Source of the DNA: Bacteroidota bacterium
GTDB lineage: Bacteria > Bacteroidota > Bacteroidia > Bacteroidales > UBA1556
Direction of reading: 5' to 3'
Length of the DNA: 10,019 nt
Assembly: GCA_003648395.1 (NCBI GenBank)
Contig: QMPB01000113.1
Span: 1 to 10,019 of the forward strand
Shown here: piece after piece, positions 1-7,690 of the stretch
How the letters are laid out: every line of letters begins with the position of its first letter
Numbering within the stretch: position 1 is the stretch's first letter
The notes under the pieces: model-generated
Told to the model about the DNA's origin: nothing
Databases searched by the model: none
What the model saw: only the letters and a program-made list of their open reading frames with translations
Made by a program: the position numbers and the translations under genes

Positions 1-1672
1 ATACTTTAAAACAATTATCAAATAAAGCTTGTGCTTTATCATCTATCTTACGTAATAAGTTTACAGATGCAAAAGGTCCACCAGCACCAGCACGAGCCCA
101 AGGAATACCAACTGTAATATAGTTAATTGCACCAGATTCTAGCGTAAATTCTCCTGCTGATTGCATAAATCTTCTATCGTAAGGAGCATTTCCAGCAGTT
201 TCTTCAGTCCATTTTTTAGGATTAGGAACTACACCACCAGTACCCCAATTACAATCATCTGTCAAGTCAGGGAACATGAAGTCACAAATAGGACCTCCCG
301 TATTATGCGCATCACCACCATAAGTCATTTTAGTTCCATCTTTCCAAATACCTCTTAAAAATTGATAATATTCAGCAGCTAAATCAGGATCCTGCATAGC
401 GGGATTACCTTGACCAGTGTTATTATGAAATACAAATCTGCGCATTCCAAATCGTTCATTATCAATTATAGTATCTCCAAAATTAACTCCATTAATACTT
501 TCGTCACACATTTGAACGCCATTAGCATCGTATTTAGGGTTATCAATACCATCATTATCCATATATGGGCCTTGAAAGAAGTCAACACCAACAGCTGGAG
601 GCTGTTTTCCATAATGGTCTGGTTTTCCTAAGCCATCGTCATTATCACCATTGTAACAATACCCTAAACCTCTTCCAACATCACAACCAACAAAATCGTC
701 ATAAGCATATCCTAGGTCAGTATCAACCCACTGGCTAAAGTATGTTTGAGTTAATCTATATGTAGATCTATTAATGATTTCATAAGTATAAAAAGTCATA
801 TTATTAATCTCATCGTTAGTAGAAAAAGCAAAAGCTTGTGCTCTAATTTCTACACCAATTGCATTTCCTCTTGATTCAGAGTGAATATTTCCATTATCAT
901 TAAATATCCACCAAATTGTTTGGTCACCTTTTAATACTTGGTCAGCTAAGATTCCACCTTCTGGTGTTGGTTCATAATAATAATCACCATTTGCATCTTT
1001 AACTGGTTTACACAATTCATTATTCACATCATAATAAGGATATTCCCCTTGTTCCCATTCGTAAACATTATTCCCATTTAAATCGACAAAAGGAGCTATC
1101 CATTGACTCTGTCCTCTAGAAACATCTCCATTAGCCGGCCAATCCTTAATAATATCTGGGACAACATAATCTGGATATTCAGAATTATTATACATTAAAC
1201 GAAAATTATCTACATCTCGACGAAATATTACAAAATGCTTATCATAAGCTTTACAAACGTCAGCTGTGATAGATGCTTTTCCATCAGTTGTAAGTGGTCC
1301 TGGCCAATAATCGTTTCCATTCCCTCTATATCTCTGAAATGCTCCCTTTAACTGACCATTAACGTCAGTACCACCTAACCATAATGATGCTGAGAACATT
1401 GAAGTTTTTGATGATCCTTTAGGGATTTCATACTTAGCTTGACCTTGCAAATCCCACCACATATCACCACCAGTATTAATTCTGGCTCGTACATTATTAA
1501 GATTTAATTCTGTTGCTGCAGTTGCAGGCAAACAACCAGCAGCTCCAGTTCTAGTATGCTGAGAGCTTTTTCGTGTACTCTTACCTTCACCCTTAACATT
1601 TTCAGCCATAACATTAGCTGATAACATTAATGATATTAGGATAAGTGTAAATATTGTATATACTTTTTTCAT
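1..1672 (-). CDS. Large secreted protein, probable T9SS cargo, N-terminal 557 residues (3' end off the left edge)
   Basis: The frame is open without a stop from an ATG at 1670-1672 to the window edge, so only the N-terminal part is seen. Residues 1-23 form a signal peptide (MKK, hydrophobic core, then SANVMA) with no lipobox Cys, so this is a soluble exported protein and not a SusD-type lipoprotein. Motifs I recognise from long Bacteroidota exported proteins include NNVRARINTGGDMWWD, SMFSASLWLGGTDVNGQL, GNDYWPGPL, PPAVGVDFFQGPYMD and, near the edge, KAQALFDNCFKV. Asp/Asn-rich loops at about 197-205 (DLNGNN) and 372-377 (DNDGID) resemble calcium-binding loops. Family members are usually about 1000 residues or more and end in a T9SS sorting domain; that end is outside the window, so T9SS export is inferred. 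The start lies 30 bases after the receptor stop codon with no terminator between, so the two are probably cotranscribed. Its biochemical function is unknown. Confidence 0.85.
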   Translation of the reverse strand, partial: MKKVYTIFTLILISLMLSANVMAENVKGEGKSTRKSSQHTRTGAAGCLPATAATELNLNNVRARINTGGDMWWDLQGQAKYEIPKGSSKTSMFSASLWLGGTDVNGQLKGAFQRYRGNGNDYWPGPLTTDGKASITADVCKAYDKHFVIFRRDVDNFRLMYNNSEYPDYVVPDIIKDWPANGDVSRGQSQWIAPFVDLNGNNVYEWEQGEYPYYDVNNELCKPVKDANGDYYYEPTPEGGILADQVLKGDQTIWWIFNDNGNIHSESRGNAIGVEIRAQAFAFSTNDEINNMTFYTYEIINRSTYRLTQTYFSQWVDTDLGYAYDDFVGCDVGRGLGYCYNGDNDDGLGKPDHYGKQPPAVGVDFFQGPYMDNDGIDNPKYDANGVQMCDESINGVNFGDTIIDNERFGMRRFVFHNNTGQGNPAMQDPDLAAEYYQFLRGIWKDGTKMTYGGDAHNTGGPICDFMFPDLTDDCNWGTGGVVPNPKKWTEETAGNAPYDRRFMQSAGEFTLESGAINYITVGIPWARAGAGGPFASVNLLRKIDDKAQALFDNCFKV

Positions 1673-1702
1673 AGTTAAATGATTATTTATTGCAGTTTTT
1701 TT

Positions 1703-4700
1703 TTAGAAATTAAATATTAAACCTAAACGAATTCTTCGAGGGAAACTATAATTATAAGGATTATTAATTTTAGTTGAATACATATCAATGAATGCTTGAG
1801 GATCTTCGTACGAATTAATAGAGGCTTGATGCTCTGCAGCATTCAAATAACCATCATCATCGGGGTTACCAGTATAACGATAAACATTCATTACATTTCT
1901 TGTATCAAGAACATTCAATATTTGTAAATATACATTCATATAGTGAGGATTCTTCTTACTTCCTTCTTTTCTAGAAATAAAGAAATCTCTATCGATTCTT
2001 AAATCCATTCTAAACTGCCATGGTAAACGAGAACCATTAATAGAACCATCAAGAACTGGTGAGCCACCACCTAATAAAGCACTAGTAATATTACTTTGGC
2101 GACTATAAGGCAAGCCTGAACCTCCCATGAAAGTCATATTAGCTCCAAAATTCTCAAGAACTCTAATAACCTTTACTTTATCAGTACCTTTTATTCTTCG
2201 AGTAATTGTTGGTCCATTATAGTCTTTACCTCTAGCGTAACGATAATCAGCAATAATATTTATTGTATGATTTCTATCATCGGTAATAGGATTTATTGTT
2301 CTTAAGTTAGGCTGTCCTGAAGTAACTAAACTAATTCCAGAAGTAGCACTAGAACCTGTTGCTTTTGCAAATTGTAATGTATAACTAATTTTCAGCCATA
2401 AGTTCTTTGTTCTTCTTAAATCATAAGCCATTGTAACACCTTTAGCTGTTCCAAAATCAATATTTGCATAAGAAATATATGAAACAGGATATGCGCTTGT
2501 ATATCTAAACGCTTGTATTTGATCTCTAAACTCACGATAGTAAGCAGAGAATTTTAAAGAAGACGAATTTGATATTTTTTGTTGAAAACCTAATTCATAA
2601 TCAGTTGTTCTTTCAGGTCTAAGATTAGGATTATTAATAACTGTATTTCCTACTTGATTAATAAAGAAATAGTCTATCATTGGAATTCTATTTCTTCCAG
2701 TAGGACGTGAAGTCAATATATCGTAATGAGCAAAGAATAATGCTTCATCAGAAATTGGGAATGAAAACGAAATACGTGGTGAAATAGTATTTTGAGGATC
2801 ATAATCTTTAAATGCTGTTGGAGAAATTTCTGTTTGATCTGGATCTACTAAGTAAGGAGCAATACCTTGTGATGTTTGTAGTAAAGTAGGGTCTGTAACT
2901 TCGGTACCTGCAGCATTAAACCATCTACTTCCATCGCGGTAACCAACTATTGCTGTAGGATTATGTATATCATTAACATAAACTATATAATCGTCACCCA
3001 TATTTAATGGCACTTCTCCAGTAATATTAGGATTATCCATTTCCTTCACTGTTAGTGCCTCAGCAAATAAATATGGGTCTTTAAGAACTTTTTGATTTGC
3101 ATCAAATCTATCAAAACGAAGACCAATATTAAATACCAAATCTTTAAATGCAAATTTATCTTGAATGTAACCTGCCATATAAATAGGCTCATAAGCTCCT
3201 ATTGCTCTTGAATAATTCCCTTCATCATTAACTTCATTGAAGAAATCTTCAAATGCAGGTTTTCCATTAAGCTTATTTCCATAAGGGTCGTAACCAAAAT
3301 AGAAAACGTATGGATTACCACTATTAAGTAACTCATCAGCACTAAAAAAATTAATATCAAAAGTTGATGGATCATAATTGTCTACATCTATCCAGTTCAG
3401 TCCATCTTCTTGCATTCCTAATTTTGCTCTTAACTGCTTATCAAAATATGCTTGTGTATTACCATCATATAATCTATCATATTCTACAGTATCTTGAAAA
3501 ATGCCATTAGCATCATTAATCAAATGAGGATTAGCATAATCTAACTGAGCAATATGTCTATTTGTAAGTCCCCTCATTAATGTCCAAATATTTGCTGGTC
3601 CTATAGTATTTGAATAACTATATTCAAAACCATATCCAGTTTCTTTACGTTGCTCATATTGAATACCAAATTGAATTTCATGATTTCCTATATCAGCAGA
3701 ACCATTAGCATTAAAACCAAATCTAGAGTCATCAAAATTTTGATATGCATTATAAGGAGTTCCCGTAGCATTATAAAGCCCATATATTGATTCAGGCATT
3801 TGCCCATTAAGGAGAGCACCTCCATTTTGTACCGTTAATGCATTACGATAAAAATTAGTATTATCATATAAATTATAATATTGGTCAGTATAATTACTAA
3901 GGTTAGGATTTATATCTGATCTTTCAAATTCATATAAAGTATCCAAAAACCCATTCTGTACAAAGACATTTGTCAAGCCTTCTACTGTATCATTACCTAA
4001 TTCGTATGACTTAATAGAATGAGTAGTGAATTTACCCACATAACCATAATTAAAAATATTATCGCCATGTTTAGGATTATAAGTTTTTTGTGTATTTCTA
4101 GAGTAGTCTGCCTGAATACTATAATATACATTCTTAACTAAAGATTTACTATCTCTTTCTGTTGGGAAACGTTGAGTAAACTTACCGTAAACTCTCCAAG
4201 TAGAATTATCACGCATACCATAATTATCATTATTAAACAAGGTATTCCTACTTTCCCAAAGTTTTCTTCTATCCCAATTATAAGACCCACCAAAAGTCAA
4301 ATTGGTATTATCAGTTGTTCTAACATCTATTTTTCCAGCAAAAGAAGCAGACATTGACTCTGCATTAACTCTAGTTTTATGATTTACAAAATCATCGTTA
4401 TACACATAATTAGCAGCAGGGAATGAACCAAAGCCAGTACCTGTTGGTACAACTGGAACAGCCCTTATCTGATTTAATCTTTCATCATTAACTTGGTATG
4501 TACCTATTGATGCGGGTCTATTATCTCTAGTATAATTACCTTCACCAGAAACAAAGAAACCAAGTAATGAAGTGCTTTTTGTAGAATCTTTTCCTTTCAA
4601 TAGAGGACCTGTAGCACTAAAACCAATAAGATTATATCCATAACCATCTAATAATTCGGAAGTAACAACCTCTAGACCTCCACCAAATTCGCGAGAAGGT

Positions 4701-5374
4701 CCTTTCATTGTAATATTTACAATACCACCAGTAAGGTCACCATACATAGCTGGTGTACCTCCAGTAATAACTGCTACCTGAGCAATTGCCGATTGAGGTA
4801 AAGAAGAAGATCCAATTACACGAACACCATCAATATAAGTTGCAGTACCTTCAGACCTCTGACCACGCATACCTCCCATTTTACCATTATCATCGGAGAA
4901 TACACCTCCTACTGTAACGGCAACAGCCTCAGCAGAACGCCCTGGCATTTTTGCAATCTCTTCTGATGTCATTGTTCCACCAGTGGAAGTTTGATCCTTA
5001 TCAATTAGTGGAACTTTATACTCCACAACTTCAAAAGCTTCAAGATTAGTTGCTGAAGATTCTAAACCAATATTTAAGAATCGTACTTTATTAGCATTAA
5101 TAATAACACCTTTATATAATTTCTTTTTATAACCAATATAACTAACCTTTACATCATATTTTCCTGGTTGTATTGGCTTGATTTTGTAGTTACCATCAAA
5201 ATCGGTGGTACCTCCATTTACTAGCTTACCTGCCAACTCTACTACAACATTAGCAAAAGGAATAGGTTCATCAGTTTGCCCATCAATTACCTTTCCTTGT
5301 AGTGTTCCTGCCTGCCCCATTGATGTTAGAGAAAGAAATAGAACAATACCTGACAATAGTATTTTTCGAATCAT
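1703..5374 (-). CDS. TonB-dependent outer-membrane receptor with N-terminal carboxypeptidase-regulatory-like domain
   Basis: This 1223-residue protein should form an outer-membrane beta barrel that imports, or helps handle, a substrate using energy from TonB-ExbBD. Residues 1-22 are a signal peptide. Residues 24-108 form a CarboxypepD_reg-like beta-sandwich (GKVIDGQTDEPIPFANV, then TTDFDGNYKI, PGKYDVKVSYIGY). A linker around 112-124 (FEVVEYKVPLID) may hold the TonB box. The plug spans about 125-225, with MPGRSAEAV, GMRGQRSEG, YIDGVRV and the TPAMYGDLTGGIVNI block. The rest is barrel and ends in an aromatic C-terminus (RRIRLGLIFNF). The SusC/RagA signature and a SusD neighbour are both missing, so it belongs to the other large Bacteroidota receptor class. 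The substrate cannot be read from the sequence. The start is the ATG before the signal peptide; no Shine-Dalgarno is visible, as is usual in this phylum. The secreted protein follows after 30 bases. Confidence 0.93.
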   Translation of the reverse strand: MIRKILLSGIVLFLSLTSMGQAGTLQGKVIDGQTDEPIPFANVVVELAGKLVNGGTTDFDGNYKIKPIQPGKYDVKVSYIGYKKKLYKGVIINANKVRFLNIGLESSATNLEAFEVVEYKVPLIDKDQTSTGGTMTSEEIAKMPGRSAEAVAVTVGGVFSDDNGKMGGMRGQRSEGTATYIDGVRVIGSSSLPQSAIAQVAVITGGTPAMYGDLTGGIVNITMKGPSREFGGGLEVVTSELLDGYGYNLIGFSATGPLLKGKDSTKSTSLLGFFVSGEGNYTRDNRPASIGTYQVNDERLNQIRAVPVVPTGTGFGSFPAANYVYNDDFVNHKTRVNAESMSASFAGKIDVRTTDNTNLTFGGSYNWDRRKLWESRNTLFNNDNYGMRDNSTWRVYGKFTQRFPTERDSKSLVKNVYYSIQADYSRNTQKTYNPKHGDNIFNYGYVGKFTTHSIKSYELGNDTVEGLTNVFVQNGFLDTLYEFERSDINPNLSNYTDQYYNLYDNTNFYRNALTVQNGGALLNGQMPESIYGLYNATGTPYNAYQNFDDSRFGFNANGSADIGNHEIQFGIQYEQRKETGYGFEYSYSNTIGPANIWTLMRGLTNRHIAQLDYANPHLINDANGIFQDTVEYDRLYDGNTQAYFDKQLRAKLGMQEDGLNWIDVDNYDPSTFDINFFSADELLNSGNPYVFYFGYDPYGNKLNGKPAFEDFFNEVNDEGNYSRAIGAYEPIYMAGYIQDKFAFKDLVFNIGLRFDRFDANQKVLKDPYLFAEALTVKEMDNPNITGEVPLNMGDDYIVYVNDIHNPTAIVGYRDGSRWFNAAGTEVTDPTLLQTSQGIAPYLVDPDQTEISPTAFKDYDPQNTISPRISFSFPISDEALFFAHYDILTSRPTGRNRIPMIDYFFINQVGNTVINNPNLRPERTTDYELGFQQKISNSSSLKFSAYYREFRDQIQAFRYTSAYPVSYISYANIDFGTAKGVTMAYDLRRTKNLWLKISYTLQFAKATGSSATSGISLVTSGQPNLRTINPITDDRNHTINIIADYRYARGKDYNGPTITRRIKGTDKVKVIRVLENFGANMTFMGGSGLPYSRQSNITSALLGGGSPVLDGSINGSRLPWQFRMDLRIDRDFFISRKEGSKKNPHYMNVYLQILNVLDTRNVMNVYRYTGNPDDDGYLNAAEHQASINSYEDPQAFIDMYSTKINNPYNYSFPRRIRLGLIFNF

Positions 5375-5420
5375 AGACTTATATTTTATATATTTTATGT
5401 GTTCTGTATGCTTAAGCCGC

Positions 5421-5454
5421 CAAAAATAAAAAAATTATTAACTTGTTTAACAAA
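5421..5454 (-). promoter_or_regulatory. Promoter of the TonB-dependent receptor operon
   Basis: Read on the minus strand, a -7 box TATTTTTG (5421-5428) matches the Bacteroidota consensus TAnnTTTG exactly. It is preceded, 22 bases upstream, by a -33 box TTTG (5451-5454). The -7 box ends 46 bases before the receptor ATG, giving an expected leader of about 40 bases. The spacing is compatible with published flavobacterial promoters. It suggests that the receptor and secreted protein can be transcribed independently of the small membrane protein upstream. Confidence 0.65.
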
Positions 5455-5463
5455 TTTTAACAA
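5446..5463 (-). repeat. Tandem TTGTTAAA direct repeat over the receptor -33 region
   Basis: On the minus strand two identical octamers TTGTTAAA lie at 5456-5463 and 5446-5453, exactly 10 bp apart, one helical turn. The second overlaps the proposed -33 box. The same octamer occurs once on the plus strand at 6050-6057 in front of tnaA. It could be an operator for a regulator binding one face of the helix, an extended -33 element, or chance in AT-rich DNA. Confidence 0.4.
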
Positions 5464-5468
5464 CACAA

Positions 5469-5933
5469 TTATCGTGAAATATATGGAGGATTTAGAATAG
5501 CGTCGTAAATAACCGCATTTCTAAGGTCAAAATCAACACTTTGTGAAGATTCATTATCCTTATTTTTAATCATTTCAAATTGGAAATTATTCTCTTCAAT
5601 AACACTAGTATTTTTATCATATTCAATACTGTATGGCTGTTTATCTTCTTTGGAAATTTCTTTTACTGAAGAATCAAAACCTGTATTAACTTCTGCAAAA
5701 TCTACATTCTCTTCAGCAAAGTTTAAATTTGGTTCTATTTCTGATTTTAAGCCTTGTTCACCAAAAAAACTCGTTATAAAATTATCTAAAGTCGGAGGTG
5801 CACTTTGAGGAATTTCTCTACCATTTTTTTCACTATTAGGTGCTTGAGGAACGGTCTTACCCTCTTGTCCTTTTTTATATTGCTTAAATGCAAAATATGC
5901 AATAGCAAGTATAAATGGGAGAAGCTCTTTCAT
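5469..5933 (-). CDS. Small single-pass membrane protein with acidic tail and conserved-looking C-terminal motif
   Basis: This is a 154-residue protein of unknown function. Residues 4-16 (LLPFILAIAYFAF) form one hydrophobic segment followed at once by KQYKK, which by the positive-inside rule puts the long C-terminal part in the cytoplasm. Residues 22-130 are polar, rich in Glu, Asp, Asn and Ser and probably disordered, with one short amphipathic stretch (LDNFITSFFGE, 49-59). The C-terminus carries FDLRNAVIYDAILNPPY (135-151). From memory, similar DLRxAVIYxxILNxPY endings occur on small Bacteroidota membrane proteins, which suggests a binding peptide, but I can name no characterised family. The start is the ATG at 5931-5933 just before the membrane segment. 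It lies 94 bases upstream of the receptor gene on the same strand, and the receptor has its own promoter candidate, so cotranscription is uncertain. Confidence 0.8.
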   Translation of the reverse strand: MKELLPFILAIAYFAFKQYKKGQEGKTVPQAPNSEKNGREIPQSAPPTLDNFITSFFGEQGLKSEIEPNLNFAEENVDFAEVNTGFDSSVKEISKEDKQPYSIEYDKNTSVIEENNFQFEMIKNKDNESSQSVDFDLRNAVIYDAILNPPYISR

Positions 5934-5974
5934 ATAGAATATCGTTTAAAAGAATATGTGCAATTAATTGGCTT

Positions 5975-6008
5975 CAAATATACAAATAATAATATTACTC
6001 ATATACAA
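5975..6008 (-). promoter_or_regulatory. Promoter of the small membrane protein gene
   Basis: On the minus strand a -7 box TATATTTG (5975-5982) fits TAnnTTTG. A TTG at 6006-6008 lies 23 bases upstream as a possible -33 element, at the long end of the usual range. The -7 box ends 41 bases before the ATG, much the same distance as at the receptor gene, which supports both calls. Confidence 0.55.
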
Positions 6009-6049
6009 CATATTTTAAAACATTTATCTCAATATTTAAAGTATAGTCA

Positions 6050-6075
6050 TTGTTAAAAAAATTTTAATACCTTTG
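6050..6075 (+). promoter_or_regulatory. Promoter of tnaA (weak -33 spacing)
   Basis: A plus-strand -7 box TACCTTTG (6068-6075) matches TAnnTTTG. The nearest upstream TTG (6050-6052, inside TTGTTAAA) is only 15 bases away, shorter than usual, so the promoter may be weak or need an activator. Transcription from here would start near 6082 and give a leader of about 157 bases, much longer than the roughly 40-base leaders of the two minus-strand genes. It diverges from the promoter at 5975-6008, with 41 bases between the two. Confidence 0.5.
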
Positions 6076-6097
6076 CGCATCATTATTATAATTTCAA

Positions 6098-6172
6098 ATG
6101 AATATTACTAAAAAATTACATTTAAAAGAAATCACTTTTCGCAATATAAAGAATCGCGACGAATACTTATAA
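6098..6172 (+). CDS. Possible 24-codon leader ORF in the tnaA 5' region
   Basis: An ATG about 16 bases after the predicted transcription start opens a 24-codon frame, rich in Lys, Asn and Ile and ending in KNRDEYL-stop. It lies 66 bases upstream of the tnaA ATG. Enterobacterial tnaA is preceded by the tnaC leader peptide, which acts through an essential Trp and a final Pro; this frame has neither, and no TGG occurs anywhere from 6061 to 6238. A frame of this length is easily met by chance, so translation is unproven. It is listed for its position only. Confidence 0.2.
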   Translation: MNITKKLHLKEITFRNIKNRDEYL

Positions 6173-6238
6173 TTTTCTCTCCAGCAAAGTATTACATTAA
6201 TAAATTTTTATTTAAAACTATTTAAAATTATATATAAT

Positions 6239-7612
6239 ATGGAACTTCCTTTCGCAGAAAGCTTCAAAATAAAAATGGTAGAAGCCATTCACAGAAGTAC
6301 AAAAGAAGAAAGATTAAAATGGATAAAAGAAGCAAAGTATAACCTATTCAGCTTAAAGAGCAGTCATGTTTTTGTTGATTTATTAACTGATTCGGGAACT
6401 GGAGCAATGAGTGACAAACAATGGTCAGAAATGATGCTAGGCGATGAAAGTTATGCTGGCGCTACATCTTATGACAAACTTAAAGCTTCTATTAAAGACA
6501 TAGTTGGATTTGAATATTTTCTTCCAACTCATCAAGGTCGTGCTGCTGAAAATGTATTATTTTCAGTTCTTGTTAAAGAGGGGAATATTGTTCCTGGCAA
6601 TTCACACTTTGACACAACAAAAGGCCATATAGAATCAAGAAAAGCTCATGCTATTGATTGCACTATTGATGAGGCGTTTGACACAACCATTAACCACCCT
6701 TTTAAAGGTAATGTTGATATTAACAAATTAGAAAAAGTCCTTATTGATAGCGGAGACAGTGTACCTTTTATAATAATGACTATAACAAATAACTCAGCAG
6801 GTGGTCAACCTGTTTCTCTTCAGAATTTACGTGATGTTAGAGCGTTAGCAAATAAATATAATAAAATGGTTATATTTGATTCTGCTCGTTTTGCTGAGAA
6901 TGCATATTTCATAAAGAAAAGAGAAGCTGAATTCACCAATTTATCTATTAGAGAAATTGTTACATTAATGTTTGAGAATGCTGATGCTATGACAATGAGT
7001 TCTAAGAAAGATGCCATTGTAAATATGGGTGGATTTATTGGCATGAGAGATAAAAAATTATTTCAAGAAGCAAGTGTTTTTAATATTATGTATGAAGGAT
7101 ATATTACTTATGGAGGTATGTCTGGTCGTGATATGAATGCATTAGCTCAAGGATTAAGAGAGGGCACTGAGTTTAATGTTCTTGAAAATAGAATTGAGCA
7201 AGTTGCATATTTAGGAAATCGATTAAAAGACTTTGGTGTTCCTATTCAAGAACCTATAGGAGGTCATGCTGTATTTATTGATGCAAAAAGATTTCTACCT
7301 AATTTACCAAAAGAACATTACGTAGCTCAAACTCTTGCTGTTGAAATATATATTGAAGCTGGCGTTAGAGGTGTAGAAATTGGAACTCTATTAGCTGACC
7401 GCGACCCTGACACTCGTGAGGATAGGTTTCCTAAACTTGAACTAGTTCGTTTGGCAATTCCTCGTAGAACTTATACTAATAACCATATGAATTACGTAGC
7501 AACTGCAATTGGTAATGTATATGCACGAAGAAATGAAATAACTAAAGGTTTGAAAATAACTAAAGAAGCTCCGATTTTACGTCACTTCACTGTTGAATTG
7601 GATAAGTTGTAA
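6239..7612 (+). CDS. tnaA: Tryptophanase (L-tryptophan indole-lyase)
   Basis: A cytoplasmic PLP enzyme of the beta-eliminating lyase family that splits L-tryptophan into indole, pyruvate and ammonia. The 457 residues match the family length (E. coli TnaA 471, tyrosine phenol-lyase 456). Family landmarks are LLTDSGT (48-54), GDESYAG with the catalytic-region Tyr72, PTHQGR (96-101), NSAGGQPVSL (185-194), DSARFAENAYF with PLP-binding Asp214 and Arg217, and SSKKD with Schiff-base Lys257. Much of the backbone is closest to tyrosine phenol-lyase (AMSDKQW, GRDMNALAQGLREG, EPIGGHAVF). However, three positions that confer phenol-lyase specificity are tryptophanase-like: Asp125 in FDTT (Thr124 in the Citrobacter enzyme), Ile381 in VEIG (Arg381), and His449 in LRHFT (Phe448). 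Tryptophanase is therefore the better call. The ATG at 6239 follows an AT-rich tract without a Shine-Dalgarno. The gene stands alone: no tryptophan permease (tnaB) adjoins it, and a strong hairpin follows. Confidence 0.93.
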   Translation: MELPFAESFKIKMVEAIHRSTKEERLKWIKEAKYNLFSLKSSHVFVDLLTDSGTGAMSDKQWSEMMLGDESYAGATSYDKLKASIKDIVGFEYFLPTHQGRAAENVLFSVLVKEGNIVPGNSHFDTTKGHIESRKAHAIDCTIDEAFDTTINHPFKGNVDINKLEKVLIDSGDSVPFIIMTITNNSAGGQPVSLQNLRDVRALANKYNKMVIFDSARFAENAYFIKKREAEFTNLSIREIVTLMFENADAMTMSSKKDAIVNMGGFIGMRDKKLFQEASVFNIMYEGYITYGGMSGRDMNALAQGLREGTEFNVLENRIEQVAYLGNRLKDFGVPIQEPIGGHAVFIDAKRFLPNLPKEHYVAQTLAVEIYIEAGVRGVEIGTLLADRDPDTREDRFPKLELVRLAIPRRTYTNNHMNYVATAIGNVYARRNEITKGLKITKEAPILRHFTVELDKL

Positions 7613-7638
7613 CAATAAACAATACCACACAAAAACAC

Positions 7639-7670
7639 AAAGGCTGCTTAAAAAGAATTAAGCAGCCTTT
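7639..7670. terminator. Bidirectional intrinsic terminator between tnaA and the convergent surface-protein gene
   Basis: A perfect 13-bp inverted repeat (arms 7639-7651 and 7658-7670, core GGCTGCTTAA) has a 6-base loop. On the plus strand the right arm ends in TTT and runs into a T-rich ATTATTTA. On the minus strand the arm ends in TTT followed by GTGTTTTTGTG. It lies 26 bases after the tnaA stop and 20 bases beyond the end of the minus-strand gene, so it can serve both. Confidence 0.9.
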
Positions 7671-7690
7671 ATTATTTACAATTTGTCTCT

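Larger units (their letters stand above)
5934..6238. other. AT-rich divergent intergenic region between the small membrane protein gene and tnaA
   Basis: These 305 bases hold the two divergent promoter candidates, one TTGTTAAA octamer and the 24-codon leader frame. I see no RNA gene, no strong hairpin and no recognisable riboswitch. The last 50 bases before tnaA are almost pure A and T (6189-6238), which would leave the start codon unstructured in a phylum that does not rely on Shine-Dalgarno pairing. Confidence 0.7.

Noticed and set aside
161..631. Plus-strand open frames at 161-358 and 410-631
   Set aside because: They lie opposite the secreted-protein gene, whose frame is open throughout and has recognisable family motifs. 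The plus-strand translations are low-complexity Ser/Ile/Thr.
1703..5374. SusC/RagA of a polysaccharide utilisation locus
   Set aside because: There is no SusC-type signature, no SusD lipoprotein, and no glycoside hydrolase, sulfatase or sensor gene in the window.
4172..5429. Plus-strand frames at 4172-4357 and 5205-5429
   Set aside because: Both are antisense to the receptor coding sequence; the second overlaps the receptor's signal peptide and the start of its promoter region.
5805..6056. Plus-strand 83-codon frame leading towards tnaA
   Set aside because: Over half of it is antisense to the small membrane protein gene and the rest covers both promoter candidates. The product has no recognisable feature.
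6820..7044. Minus-strand 74-codon frame inside tnaA
   Set aside because: It is antisense to the best conserved part of tryptophanase, including the PLP lysine region, and its hydrophobic look comes from that strand.
6239..7612. Tyrosine phenol-lyase
   Set aside because: The overall similarity is tempting, but the Thr, Arg and Phe that define phenol-lyase specificity are Asp125, Ile381 and His449 here.
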